NCBI RefSeq assembly: GCF_029867415.1
Contig: NW_026705445.1
Coordinates: 248,001-312,000 of the forward strand
DNA from: Vicia villosa
Lineage: Eukaryota > Streptophyta > Magnoliopsida > Fabales > Fabaceae
Reading direction: 5' to 3'
Length of the DNA stretch: 64,000 bases
Positions 1-12,084 of this stretch are shown piece after piece. A program made the translations under genes and the position numbers. How positions within the stretch are numbered: position 1 is the stretch's first letter; each line of letters starts with the position of its first letter. The notes beneath the pieces are model-generated. The model worked only from the letters and a program-made list of their open reading frames with translations. It did not search any database and was not told the origin of the DNA.

Positions 1-610
1 GCATAAGAAAAAACGTATCCATCCACTTTGCCATTTTTGCCGGGGAAGAAGAGAAAAATAATTATGAGGTAGAAATTTGGGAAATGAGTGAAATTTGATG
101 TGAGAATTTATGGAAAAAATGAGGGGTATTTATAGAGTGAAAAGAAGGATAGAGACATTGGGAAATGAAGTGATGCCGTACAAAAAAGGAAAATTTGAGT
201 GGTAGTAGGATTTGAAAGAAAGTGTATGGTAGGGTTTGAAAAGAGAGATGTATAGAATAAAGTTAGGATTTGATTTGAAAGAAAGAGATTTGAAAAGAAA
301 GGAAAAGATTTGAAAATAATATAGTATAGTACAAAAATTAGTGGGAAACAAAACCAATAATAAATTAATTGTTACCAGTACAGTTTGAATCCCCGGACTC
401 TGCGCCTGCAAAAATTTAATTCTGTACCAATTGCGTCAGTACTATTTATCTGCAAATAAATCTCAAATAAACAGCGTGTGTGAAGTGACAAACAGTACTT
501 GGCGTTTGTGTAAGAATAAATTCAACGGCGAACCAAAATACCGTATAAAACCTTCTAAAAACCGAGTATTCATAAAATCAGGATATTTATGAAATAAAAT
601 CCAAGATTAT
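1..610. other. Unresolved left flank with a minus-strand TATA box
   Basis: No protein family is recognised here. On the minus strand a good TATA box (TATAAATA, 134-127) lies about 93 bases before an ATG at 34 that opens a frame running off the window edge (first residues MAKWMDTFF). Between about 190 and 330 the plus strand is a purine-rich run of GAAAG/TTTGA units, which is CT-rich on the minus strand. This could be the promoter and first codons of a minus-strand gene, or the promoter part of an LTR. Neither can be decided without sequence to the left. Confidence 0.3.
127..134 (-). promoter_or_regulatory. Putative TATA box, minus strand
   Basis: Reads TATAAATA on the minus strand, followed by a CT-rich leader and an ATG at 34. 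The spacing suits a plant core promoter with a short 5' UTR. It could equally be the promoter of an LTR. Confidence 0.3.
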
Positions 611-699
611 ATGAAACTCCCAATTTTTAGACAGAAGTCTGTTGCCTTCTCTCTGAAAAAAGATGCGGGCAAATTTTGGGGTATAACAGTAGCATTAGA

Positions 700-2808
700 G
701 GTTCCAAAGATAATATCATCAACATATATTTGGCAAATTAAAATATCCTTTTTAAAGGTTTTACAAAAGAGAGTAGTATCCACTTTTCCTCTAGTGAAAC
801 CATTGTCAAGAAGGAAAGAACTTAATCTTTCATACCAAGCTCTAGGAGCTTGCTTCAGACCATATAATGATTTCTTTAATTTGAAAAATGTTTTGGAGAC
901 TTAGAGTCTTCAAAACCAGGAGGTTGGTGGACATATACTTCCTCATCTATATAACCATTTAAGAAGACACTCTTAACATCCATCTGATATAGAGTGATGT
1001 TATGTTGAGTGGCAAAAGAAATTAATAAGCGAATAGATTCTAACCTGGCCACTGGTGCAAAGGTTTCAGTATAGTCAATACCTTCTTGCTGACTATAGCC
1101 CTGAGCAACCAGTCTGGCTTTGTTTCTTACAACTTCTCCTTTTTCGCTTAGCTTGTTTCTGAAGACCCACTTGGTTCTAATGATGTTGAATCCTTTTGGT
1201 CTAGGAACAAGATCCCATACGTCATTCCTTGTAAACTGATTGAGTTCTTCTTGCATGGCAATTATCCAGTCAGCATCCTCCAGAGCTTGATCAACAGAAG
1301 TTGGCTCAATAAGAGATACCAGATCAAATTGACATTCTGCATTGTTCTTAAGGAATGCTCTTGTTCTGATAGGATCTTCTTTCTTCCCAATGATAACATC
1401 TTCTGAGTGAGCAGAGTTAAGTCTAGAAGATCTTCTGATATTTGGCTCTTCAGAAATTCTGAGATTCTCTAATGAAGCAGTAACTTGATCTTCTGATGCT
1501 TTGCTTCTGGGTTCTTCAGCTTCTGACTTAGAGATTTCAATATCTGCAAAATTCTCAAACTGCTTTGGCTTTTCAAGACCAAGCTTATCATCAAATCTGA
1601 TATTGATTGATTCTTCAACAATCAATGTTTCAGTATTGTATACTCTATAGCCTTTTGAGCGTTCAGAATATCCAAGAAGGAAACACTTATGTGCCTTAGA
1701 ATCAAACTTATGCAGATGATCTTTAGTGTTCAGAATATAACATACACATCCAAATGGATGGAAATAAGAAATGTTGGGCTATCTGTTCTTCCACAATTCA
1801 TAAGGAGTCTTATTAAGAATAGGTATTATGGAGATTCTATTCTGAATATAACATGCAGTATTTATTGCTTCTGCCCAGAAGTGCTTAGCCATATTGGTTT
1901 CATTGATCATGGTTTTGGCCATTTCTTGTAGAGTCCTATTCTTTCGCTCTACATATCCATTTTGCTGTGGAGTTCTAGGGCAAGAGAAATCATGGGCAAT
2001 ACCATTTTCTTTGAAATAAATCTCAAAGAATCTGTTCTCAAATTCGCCACCATGATCACTTCTGACCTTTATGATTTTACACTCTTTCTCAAATTGGATC
2101 TGAGTGCAGAAGTCAAAGAACACTGTATGAGACTCATCCTTGTGTTTCAAGAACTTTACCCATGTCCATCTGCTATAATCATCTACGATGACTAATCCAT
2201 ATTTCTTCCCTCAGACAGATGCTGTTTTGACTGGGCCAAACAGATCAATGTGCAGAAGTTCTAGCGGCCTAGAGGAAGAAACAACATTCTTAGACTTGAA
2301 TGCAGGTTTGGAAAACTTCCCTTTCTGACATGCTTCGCAAAGAGCATTTGATTTATATTTCAGATTAGGGAGTCCTCTGACTAGATTAAGTTTGTTAATC
2401 TGAGAAATCTTTCTCAAACTAGCATGGCCTAATCTTCTGTGCCAGACCCATTGCTCTTCACTAACAGACATAAGATAAGTTACTTTCTGATTCTTAAGAT
2501 CTTGAAGATCAATCTTGTAAATGTTGTTCTTTCTCTTGCCTGTAAATAGGATTGAGCCATCCTTCTGACTTACAGCTTTGCAAGACTTTTGATTGAAGAT
2601 TATGTCATAACCATTGTCACTTAATTGACTTATGGACAATAAGTTATGAGCTAATCCATCTACAAGAAGTACATTAGTTATGGAAGGAGAGTTACAAATA
2701 CTTATGGTTCCAGAGCCAATTATCTTTCCCTTCTGATTCCCTCCAAACTTTACTTCTCCAGCAGATTTAAGCACCAGGTCTTGGAACATAGACGTTTTTC
2801 CCGTCATG
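700..2808 (-). pseudogene. Ty1/copia (SIRE-type) pol remnant
   Basis: Reading from 2808 leftwards there are: the end of the protease/GAG-pre-integrase part (HMTGK; WHRRLGHASLRKI), the integrase core (LLHIDLFGP; SDHGGEFEN; PQQNGYVERKNRTLQEM), and the copia reverse transcriptase ([47 protein letters not shown]). In another frame the YVDD catalytic box follows near 720-735 with the KKSLYGLKQAPRAW motif upstream. The frame is broken near 2211, near 1779 and near 880, and similarity stops near 700, so RNase H and the 3' LTR are missing. The gag side is cut at 2808 by the gypsy LTR. It belonged to a retrotransposon that copied itself through RNA. It is now inert. Confidence 0.9.
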
Positions 2809-4879
2809 TGTAACACCCCAAAAATTATTTCTAATTATTTAATTTAAGTAGGAAAATTATTTAATTGGAATAATTGATTTTATGAGGAACATTGAGAAAT
2901 ATTGGAAAATAGTTATTAGGCCATGTGTGATGTTAGTAAGAAGGAGGTGTTAAGTTAGTAAAGCCCATTACTAATTTAATGTTATTTTTATAAAATAATA
3001 AGGAATGGGAAGAAAGGAAAAAGGAACGTGAAAAGCAGAGCAGAAGAGACGAGAGATTGGGAAGCTGATACGTGAAGAGGAACAAAGAGGGAGAAGACCA
3101 ATCAAGAATTTGGCTAAGGTAAGGGGTGATTACTCTAATTATATGGTATTATGATTTTGATGATGTTAGGATTGAATTAAGGGATTAGAATCTCTATTTG
3201 GGATGTTAGGTTTTGTGAAATACCAACACTGACATGCATGATTTGATGAATTGACTGCAATTGATGATATAGTATTGTTACATGGTGTTATGGTATGTTG
3301 GTTGTGCATTAGAATCATGTATTTGGAGTATTTTGATGTTATTGGTGATTAATTTTGTAATGGTATGAGTTGGTATGTGTTTGGGATGCATAAAAGCCTT
3401 AAAAGTCATGTTTTTCAACTACTGGGTTCGTGGGAACCGGTTCCCATGTGGGAGGAACCGGGTTCCACTGTGTTAGAACGTTAAAAATAGCATTTTTGGG
3501 TCCAGGAACCGGTTCCCATGTGGGAGGAACCGGGTTCCAGTACAAATTCCAGCAGCACATTTTGAAAACTGTTCTAACTTTAAAAGCTTCTAATTTTCAA
3601 ATCGTAAGTCCGTTTTATACGTCGTTTTGGACGTTGTTCCTTAAATTGAATGCTCTACCATATGAAATAAAGAAAACAACAATAACTTGATTTTATTTTG
3701 AAAAGTATCGTTTTCTTCAAATGTGGTTTATTCTTGTTTTGCATAGTTGATGAGGTGCAATGATTTGTTGTTTGCATAATTGAATATGTGCAATGATGTG
3801 TGTTGTTATAATGTGATTGCTTCTTCTTGTTATGCAAATGGATGTTGTTCGTGGTAAATATGGTTATCATGTCTTTTGATGAATGATGATGCAGATGGGT
3901 GTTATTCATGGTAAATGTTGTTATCATGTGTGTTTGATGAATGATGATGATTGATTTGTTTTGAATGATGCATGATACATGTAAATACTTGTTGGTGATA
4001 ACTATGTTGAGTTATGTGAGACGATGTTGTTCATCGGATCGGTGATGTTGTAAGTATGTCATATGTGTGCATTCATTCATAAAGCATTTGCATTGGATCC
4101 CGTTGATGAGTGGATCGTTGACGGCTAATTCCCATTGTGCGGAGATTAGCAGGCAGTCATCGTGTGCCCATGTGGGGTGTGAGAGATGAGGTTAGTCGTG
4201 TGCCCATGTGGGGTGTGAGCGACTAAAGGGCAGTATCGAAGAGAGAAGTCCTGTGAACGTGATTCACGAATTTTGGTACCACATGCATAAGAGTCTGCAT
4301 GGTCTTTGTATAAATTGTGACATGTCAGGATGAAATCCGGTGTTATGATTGTGTGGTGTTATTGGTGCATACTTTTGACTTGTGCTTGTGATTAGTATGA
4401 ATTGATAAATCTGAATATGCTAAGTAGGGTGGATAATTGCTTATGAAATTCTATATCTGATGATTTATAATGCTATTTAATTATGATGTAGTCTCACCCT
4501 TACTTTGATGATTTCAGATTGAAGTAGCGGTTTAAGCGATCGGTGAGGATGACTCGTAGAGTTTATCCGGTTATGTGGAGTCGAGTCGGTCATGCTCTGA
4601 TCTTGTAACACTGGGGGTCGATAGTCTTAGAGTTACTTGTGATACACTGTTTTGCCATTATTGGATTATGTACCGTTGGTTTCGTTGAAGATGTTTTATA
4701 ACACTGATGATTGAGTTTCCGATGTGCTGGACATGTGTTTTGATATTTTTGAATTATTCCTAATAAAGCATGACAAACGACTTGGAGTTTTATTTATTTT
4801 ATTAATTGTAACATCCTTGTTGTATAATTACTCTGATCTTTATTATATTTTTCGCAGGGGTTTTTAGAAGGGTGTTACA
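2809..4879 (+). repeat. 5' LTR of a Ty3/gypsy retrotransposon
   Basis: The repeat begins TGTAACACCCC and ends GGGTGTTACA, the terminal inverted form common in plant chromovirus-like gypsy LTRs. It is followed directly by a methionine-tRNA type primer site. A second LTR with the same ends lies inverted at 44712-46711, supporting the boundary. No matching 3' LTR or 5-bp target duplication was found, so the element is truncated. The LTR interrupts the copia remnant on its left and is therefore younger than it. Confidence 0.8.
3430..3540 (+). repeat. Paired AACCGGTT inverted-repeat boxes in gypsy LTR
   Basis: Two box pairs occur about 70 bases apart. Each pair has a GGAACCGGTTCCC palindrome, a spacer ATGTGGGA, then GGAACCGGGTTCC. 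The same arrangement recurs in the leader at 6049-6157. The AACCGGTT core contains two head-to-head CNGTT-type MYB cores; any protein binding is inference. Confidence 0.8.
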
Positions 4880-4883
4880 ATAG

Positions 4884-4895
4884 TGGTATCAGAGC
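4884..4895 (+). promoter_or_regulatory. Primer binding site (Met-tRNA type)
   Basis: TGGTATCAGAGC begins four bases after the LTR end. This is the standard plant retrotransposon primer site complementary to the 3' end of initiator methionine tRNA. It fixes the element as plus-strand oriented. Confidence 0.85.
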
Positions 4896-6048
4896 AGGTC
4901 GGTCCGTCCGGCCAATTGTAGAGTCAGTTGAGTTGCACGACAGTTGAATACTGTCGGTATATTATCCCTTGGTACGCGACATGTGAGTGAATCACTGTCG
5001 GTACTTGGTTATTTATTGCGGAAGTTGGTTTGAAACAAGTGGGGGAGAAGCTTCGCTTCTCGGTTATGTTTCAGTTGTAAGACGATTGATTCAGTAGGCT
5101 GTTGTTGGCAACCGTGCAAGCGTTGTTGGAGTTGTTGTTTTCCGAATCGAAGGTGACTTGAAATTAGGACTTGACTGGTAGTTAAGTTGGAACATCTGGA
5201 AGGAAAATGATTAGAGGTAATTGATGATTATTTGTAGGAGAGGGAAATTAAGAAGTTGTAATGTATCAGCTTTGCTGATGGGCTGCGAAGTTGTCAGTTG
5301 AGTAGCCGTGCGTCTCGGAAGAGGTTCAGTTGCAAGTTTGCAAAGAGGATTGTTGTCGTAATATTTCAGAAATCGCACTACGACAATGAGATGTGTTGCT
5401 CAAGTTATAAGAATGTATGGAAGTGAAGAGATATGATAAGGGGCTGTTTGGAATATGATCGAGTTGAAGAGAATGAGTTTTGGAGTGAAATTTTGTAAGC
5501 AAAACGCCGGAAAATTGCTGAATAGCTGCAGAACTTCGAAAATTCATGACTGGAGTTCTGGACATCCGATTTGAGTTCCGTTTGAAGAGTCGGAAAGCTA
5601 AAGAGATTAAATTTGTTATAAAAATGGTTGCAGCAGCTGTAACATATTTAATTGTGACAGGATGATGTTGGAAAGAGGTGAAGTTGCGGTTACGCGTGCT
5701 CTTAGAACTAGACTTGTTTGTTGGTACGGCACGGGATGTCAGTGTCAGAGTTGAACGGATTGAAGGAATAATTAAAAGGTTTGTTGAGAAGTAATTTTAG
5801 GAATTAAGTGTACCATTTGAGGAGTTTTGGAAATATCATCTAAGGTGTCGCTGCATGGCGTCAGTGTTGCAATCTCGGACAACGATTGGAAAATTCATAT
5901 CTTGAGATCCGAGTGTCTGATTTAAATGCCGTTTGGGGCATTGCGAAGCTGACTTAATAACCATGATATATGTTGTTATTTGATGTTTAAAACGTGTTTG
6001 AAATGTGTTCCCATTATAAAAACAGAGGCGTGGGAATTTTGGGTTGTT

Positions 6049-6157
6049 GGGAACCGGTTCCCAGATAGAGACAACCCGGTTCCCCATAGTAAAAATCAGA
6101 GACAAGTTATGGGAAGCAGCCAGGAACCAGTTCCTGTGTGGGAGGAACCGGGTTCTA
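6049..6157 (+). repeat. Second set of AACCGGTT box pairs in leader
   Basis: GGGAACCGGTTCCC is followed by AACCCGGTTCC, then about 50 bases on by GGAACCAGTTCC, GTGTGGGA and GGAACCGGGTTC. This is the same paired layout as at 3430-3540 but with point changes. It is followed by a similar TTTTGGAAAATTGTTTTTAC context. Confidence 0.75.
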
Positions 6158-6689
6158 CTATGTGTTTTTGGAAAATTGTTTTTACTTTAAAAACCCATAA
6201 CTTTTGATCCTATGAGGAGATATTCTGAAGTCGGTTAAGGAAGCGCAAAACTTGTTGAATAGGAATGCCTACTACCGTGATTGTTTGAAACAAAATTGAG
6301 TAGAATATGTTGTTGAGGAATAAGTTGATGAGATGTTCGGTAATAAAGATGATTTGAGTACCGATGGATTTTAGTGAGGAGTGAATTAGTAGAAAAGGTG
6401 AAATAAGTTTTAGTACAGTTGAAGTCGTATTTATGATGCCAAAGCAACAACATGTATAGAAGAAGAATTGTAGAGGATTTCTTACACCTATTGGTGTGAG
6501 GAAGAATTGTTGAGATTCCGAGTGGAATGATACTTGGACGCAAAAGATGTCATGGGATTTAGAGTGAAACCACGAGTTATGAATGTTATCGCGGTCTTTT
6601 GCTAGATGAGGATTTTGATTCAGAACGAGATAATTAGAAAGGTACGAGTATATTAGTGATTATGAAGTTGGGAGTACTTAACAGGTGTG

Positions 6690-7860
6690 TGATGCTAAGT
6701 GACCATGAAGCAGATTATGTAAAATGTTTGGATGTTGGTATCTCACTGACAAGATCCACTGAGAGGGAAGTGTGCGAGTTGCAACGACTCAGAGTGAAAT
6801 CGCTTATCATAAAGTTCACCACTATGGAGATGGACCATAGTGACCGTATGAAACTCCAATTCGGCATGCATCAAAATATCCCCGACCCCCTATGTGTTTG
6901 GAACCTTGGCATATGCAAAAGGTCAGCCAACAGTGGTACATAGCAAATTGGAAGTCACTCGCTAAAGACTTCCGTAAAATATGGGTCCGTCGTTCCAACA
7001 CGTCCTACATTTCCCTGTGGCGCCGACCAAAATGAAACCAACATCTGAATATGTCAACTGGTACAGATTGGTTACAAATCTTGAAATGTTTGTGTCTGAC
7101 CCTTTCTATTTGGAAAACCCGCGAGCATAGCAACCGTATTTCCAACAACAACAACCCCAAATTTTCCAACAACAACAACCACAAAATTTCCAACAACAAC
7201 AACCACAATATTTCCAACAACAACACCAACAACAATATTACCAACAACAACAACCAAATTACCAACAACAACCAATATACCAACAACAACCAATTTACCA
7301 ACAACAACAATAACAACAACAATTCCAAACTCAACCACAAACTTAATCCCAACCACAAACTCAACCCCACCATCAACGCTTCCAAGACACCAATGTGGCA
7401 GGCTCCTCCAGATCACCACCACTTACCCCCGACACAGGCATACATGAAGTATACCAACCATACAACTCATTAACCAACAAACATCACAATACCCCAACCA
7501 ACCATTGTACTTCAACACACCACCACAACCATTGTATTTTAACCAACACGATTTGACCACTAACTACCAGAGACCAGACTTTGAGGCCGCACCCACCAGG
7601 AGCCATTTTGTCCCACCAAGACAAAGCTTTGAAGGCGCTGCGGGCACCCGCCTTTCTTATAGTGAAAATTCTAGAGGTCAAGCTCGGCTAACAGATTTTG
7701 TAGACTCGGATTGCATTGAAGGGCCATCGACCCAAACACAACAGGAACCAGATAGAGGGGGGCGTTGTAGGAATAGAGGAGCACTACCAACTCGTAAGCC
7801 ATCTAAACGAGTTATTAGACCTCCACAATTTAATTGTAGACCCTATTATGATTAATGTAA
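6690..7860 (+). pseudogene. Decayed plant-mobile-domain (PMD/MAIN-like) gene of an old MULE
   Basis: Around 6780-6950 the frame reads EMDHSDRMKLQFGMHQNIP, which aligns with EMHHADRVRLQFGFTQNIP in the last exon of the intact-structure PMD gene at 51452-53692. Downstream comes a glutamine/asparagine-coding CAA tract (about 7128-7330), then a low-complexity proline/glutamine tail. It ends near 7853 in a basic stretch (GGRCRNRGALPTRKPSKR), comparable to the basic C terminus of the other copy. The N-terminal PMD core is missing and the reading frame has several stops. PMD proteins occur both as host genes (MAIN, MAIL1) and as passengers of Mutator-like transposons. The terminal arm at 11190-11330 favours the latter here. 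Confidence 0.7.
7128..7330 (+). repeat. CAA-rich tract (polyQ/N coding)
   Basis: Irregular runs of CAACAACAAC, broken by TTTCC and TATTACC, encode glutamine- or asparagine-rich sequence depending on frame. In the PMD frame the period encodes FQQQQPQ-like units, paralleling the FQPTPQ units of the other PMD copy. Long open frames seen here on both strands are a consequence of the repeat. Confidence 0.8.
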
Positions 7861-8041
7861 TTTTAGTTTTTTTATTACTATAAAATTGGAGTTTCTTTTA
7901 GTTATATTATTTGTCTACGTAAAAAATTTAAGTAAAGAAAAATAATGGCCAAAATAATTAAACTTAATACTTAAAATAATTTAACTTAATAAAAATGAAA
8001 GAAAAATTATGCTAGTAATTAAACTTAATAGTTAAAATAAT

Positions 8042-8083
8042 CATCTTATCTTATCTTATCTTATCTTATCTTATCTTATCTTA
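8042..8083. repeat. (TTATC)n microsatellite abutting the Helitron
   Basis: Eight or so tandem TTATC units end exactly at the inferred 5' boundary of the Helitron. The preceding 7861-8041 is AT-rich spacer with no recognised feature. Confidence 0.85.
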
Positions 8084-11000
8084 TCTTTTTATTATATATA
8101 AATCCAAGGTTGTCATGATGGCAACCCTAGCCACATGTCACCTTGGTAGTATCTCTAAACAAAAATTGGCCACATGTCACCTCATAGTAAATCTAACAAA
8201 AATCTTAATTTTAACTTTTATTAATTTAACCTTATATTAAAAATAAATAAATATAATTATCATAATAATAATATAATATAATATTCAGCCACAAATATTA
8301 ATAATAATTTTATAAATATGTAATATATAATATAATAATATTTAAAAGTCCTTATTATTTAGTTTATTATAGATTTAAAAATAAAAATAAATTTAACATA
8401 AGTTTATATTTTATTAATTTTAAAAAAATTCAAACTATTGTTATAAATGATTAATAATATTTTATTTAAATTAAAAAATAAACTGTAAGTAATTTGTAAC
8501 AAAAAATTAAAATTCCTTATTATTTAATTTATTTTATATTTAAAAACAAAAATAAATCTAACATAAGTTTATTTTTATTAATTTTAAAAAAATTTAAACT
8601 ATTTTTATAAATGATTAATAATATTTTATTTAAATTAAAAAAAATTATGAGTATTAAAAACTAATTTTTTTATCTAAATCTTACTTATTTCATTCATTTT
8701 TTCAATCGTTAATTAATTAATTTTATAAAAAGATCTAATTCTATTATTAGTAAATTTTTAATATTGTAACCAAAAATTAAAAATCTTACTTATTTCATTC
8801 ATTATTAAATAATATAATAATTTTTGAATTAATTATAATAAATGTAATGACAACCAATCACTACATATTATTAAAAGAAAAAAAATCAAATTATTGTTAT
8901 TAATTTTAGGCATAATAGTTGAGCATATATTTTTTTAAAACAGTGGACTTAATACCATAAATTTTGAATTAATTATAATAAATGTAATGACAACCAATCA
9001 CTACATATTATTCCAAGAAAAAATCAAATAATTGTCATTAATTTTATGTATAATATTGAGCATATATTTTTTTAAATGGTGGAGTATAAACTAAATAAAA
9101 CAAAAACGGTGGATTATAATAAATGCTACAATTATGAATTTCATTAAAACAAAATTTAACCATCATTATTTGATTCTCTCATATTAGAAATGAAGCGTGT
9201 GATCTACCCTTTTTTTCAACTTTTCCACACTAATTCCAAATTAATTTTTTTTATTACTAAATAAATTTTGTTAAAACGGTGAGTATTATTTCAACAAAAA
9301 AAATTTAATTAATAAATTGATGATTCACTCATTTACTTACATTAATATAAAATTTTAATTAATAAATTGATTAATTACTATTTTTATTAATTGGTGATAA
9401 ATTTATAACATAAACCTTTGAATTATTTTTGTCCCTTTGCATTTCTCCGCACCTTTATAAACAACCTTAATCCCACATTCATTATTTATTCACTTCTATA
9501 CTCATTTCACTTATTTACTATTTTTTAGAATTTTTCACTATGTCTATTATCGATAACAACTTCAATCCGAAGTTCTTCTTTCATTGCTATGTTTTATAGA
9601 TTTGTGTATTTTAATGAGTTGTGCAAATTATTTCAAAAATAATTTGTAGATTAGTTTATCTTATTATTAAATCTCATACTAAATTATTTTATTTTCATGT
9701 TAAATACATTGTATTTTTTACAGGTTTAAGGTAGATAGGATATAACAAGAAGAAACAATGAAAATTATATTTTCTTTGAAATAAGTAAATACAAGAGATC
9801 AGAGGTAATTCTGGGTAGAGTGTAATTATGTTCGTCGGAAACCTTTGGCTAAGCTCCTTAAGTATCTCAAGAACAAATAATTAAATTGTAACTTAAATAT
9901 AATTTCTCACATACATGGAGAGAATGAAAACCATAGACATTACTCCATGACCTCCAAGATTTTTTATTCTCCTAATTTCCTTTCATTTCTAACACTTGAT
10001 TTCCTACCTGTGAGGATGTAGAGTATGTCCAAACATTCTCATCATTTATTTGTAGTTTATTATTATTTTTTGTAAGAGCTTTGTTCTATCCATAAAACTT
10101 TAGATACAAGGTGTCTATTTCTCCATTTTATCAATTTAATATTTATTTATTATTATTAGTATTAGATTAGTAGTTTTATGACTATTGTGTTTGGTAATAT
10201 TTTTATTTATTAATTTCAACTTCACATTATGTAAGGATTTTCTCCTCAATATTGACACTTAAATAATAAGTCTACTCAATATTTGTTTCTATTGAAATTA
10301 TTGTTTATGAGAATCAAATGAGTTGATGTTCTCCACCTCCTCAATGTTAAAAAACTGAACACAAGAAAATTTTATCGTGTATATAATATGCTTATTTTTA
10401 ACACTTTGAAAACTCTATTGTAACTAATTAATGTGCAAGAGATCGTATGTACGAACTTCACAATCTTTCATATCTATAAAGATATAAAACTGATTAAGAT
10501 ATTAAGATATTGAAGTTACTTTCTTCATATTTGTCCTATTTATTTTATTTGACTATTTACATAGTTAATTATAAATTTTAGTTTTTTAAATTTGATTGTA
10601 GTAGTCATTTTATTGCAATTATATATGTCACTACTTTTTACCAAAAATAAATAAAATATATCATTATAGTTTCTTCAAATTTGAAGTATAATGTATTAAA
10701 TATGACCTAAATTCTTTTGTCCAATGATTTATATCATATTAACAATTTTAATAATATATTATAATGTTGCTCTAAAATTAGACCTACAAAAATATCCATC
10801 TCAGTTCACTAATAACTCGAATTTGTTTTCTCGGTATCTTATACAATATATTATAAGTAAAATCACATCAATAAAAAATTTAATTAATAAGTATTATATT
10901 CAACCTTTTTAATCAACAATTAAAAATATTTATTTCCATTAAATAGGAAATTAGGTATCCATATTGGTGACAACATCTTTATTTTAAATCGTATAATTTT

Positions 11001-11180
11001 AAACTCGAAGAAATTCTAAATATTATATGCAAAAGATAAAATAAATAAAAAATATAGAAGAGCAGGCTTTAAGATTCTTAAAATTATAAATATTGTAGTT
11101 TTAATAAATTATAATTTTAAAAAGTTTAAGATAAAAAACATTTTAAAGTCTTTCCGCGCATCGCGCGAGTCAACATCTAG
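8084..11180 (+). mobile_element. Non-autonomous Helitron
   Basis: The left end starts TC after an A (TCTTTTTATTATATATAAAT). The right end has a short GC hairpin (CGCGC-ATC-GCGCG, about 11156-11168) about ten bases before CTAG, followed by T. The A|TC...CTAG|T format with a subterminal hairpin and no target duplication is the hallmark of plant Helitrons. The 3.1-kb interior is very AT-rich and contains no RepHel helicase or captured exon that I can see, so it would need an enzyme in trans. Two nearly identical ATTTTGAATTAATTATAATA segments recur inside (about 8823 and 8961). The Helitron splits an old MULE remnant. Confidence 0.75.
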
Positions 11181-11189
11181 TTTAACTAA

Positions 11190-11335
11190 AAAAACAAAAT
11201 AGGGTGTTGTCGCCGGTCCAGTGGCGACTTGGGCTTCAAAAGGAACGTCTTTGCCAGGCCCAATGGCGAATGCATTAAGGAGATAGTGTTGTCGCCACCC
11301 CCTGACGACAACGTGTTATTTCTATCAAATTTTGG
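11190..11335. repeat. Probable terminal arm of the old PMD-MULE
   Basis: The stretch holds three short inverted-repeat boxes: GTCGCC...GGCGAC, GCCA...TGGC and GTTGTCG...CGACAAC. The middle box (GCCAGGCCCAATGG) resembles GCCAGGCCTTGG in the TIR of the MULE at 51095-61068. I infer it is the right end of the element that carried the decayed PMD gene, displaced by the Helitron. No left partner or 9-bp duplication was found. Confidence 0.45.
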
Positions 11336-11558
11336 CCATGTGTGTAACTATTTTAAAAAGTTGTTTATTTCAGAAATTTTTTAAAAAAATATGATTATTG
11401 AAAAAAAAATCGTAACATGATATCACATTTTCTTTTGAAATATATCAAAATTGCAAACGCATCTGCAATATGGTCAAATTTTTTTTTTAGATAATTAATT
11501 TATTCATAAGTGAGCTTTTCTATAGTTCTAATATAATATGATAAAAAAATAATATTAC

Positions 11559-11592
<34 letters not shown>

Positions 11593-11868
11593 AATATTTT
11601 AATTTCAATACTTTAAAGATGATAACATCTCACACCTTTAAAAACCAAAAATATTTTTCCTTTTAAAAACATAAATTTTGACCATTAAATTATATTATAT
11701 ACTATTATAAATAAAATATTAAATCAAATAATTTATATGAAATAATTAAAACATTTAAATTAAAATCAAATCAATCGAGATTATTCAAATTTAATCTTAA
11801 AATAACTTTTCTTCAAGATTTTTCCTACTTTTTAAAATTTTATAATTACAAAATACCTTATTATAAAA

Positions 11869-11958
<90 letters not shown>

Positions 11959-12030
11959 TATTTATTATTTATATAATATAGTACATTATGCATTATTCAC
12001 ATTTTTTGGTTAACCATTTTCTAATGTCTT
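11336..12030. other. AT-rich spacer with TA microsatellites upstream of HIRA
   Basis: No coding potential is seen. The stretch contains (TA)n runs at about 11563-11590 and 11871-11954, the second some 580 bases before the HIRA start codon. The HIRA promoter must lie at its right end, but no convincing TATA box stands out. Confidence 0.7.
11871..11954. repeat. (TA)n microsatellite
   Basis: About 40 uninterrupted TA units lie roughly 100 bases before the likely 5' UTR of HIRA. Such tracts are length-variable, so the promoter region may be polymorphic. Confidence 0.95.
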
Positions 12031-12084
12031 GCAGTTCTAAGAGACACATCTGATTGTACTTGTAGAAGCTAAAACTCACAGCAG

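Larger units (their letters stand above)
4880..6650 (+). mobile_element. Leader/internal fragment of gypsy element, no gag
   Basis: After the primer site there are about 1.7 kb without a supportable gag or pol frame. The related element at 44270-44574 (minus) starts gag only about 140 bases after its LTR, so this copy is either a non-autonomous variant or deleted. An imperfect internal repetition is visible (around 5538-5640 compared with 5889-5960). Similarity is lost near 6650 where the PMD remnant begins, so the element is truncated there. Confidence 0.55.

Noticed and set aside
4884..4895. tRNA-like sequence TGGTATCAGAGC
   Set aside because: It is a primer binding site complementary to a tRNA end next to an LTR, not a tRNA gene.
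7051..7473. Open frames of 116-140 codons on both strands, asparagine- or valine/leucine-rich
   Set aside because: Produced by the CAA repeat; the supported frame is the broken PMD tail.
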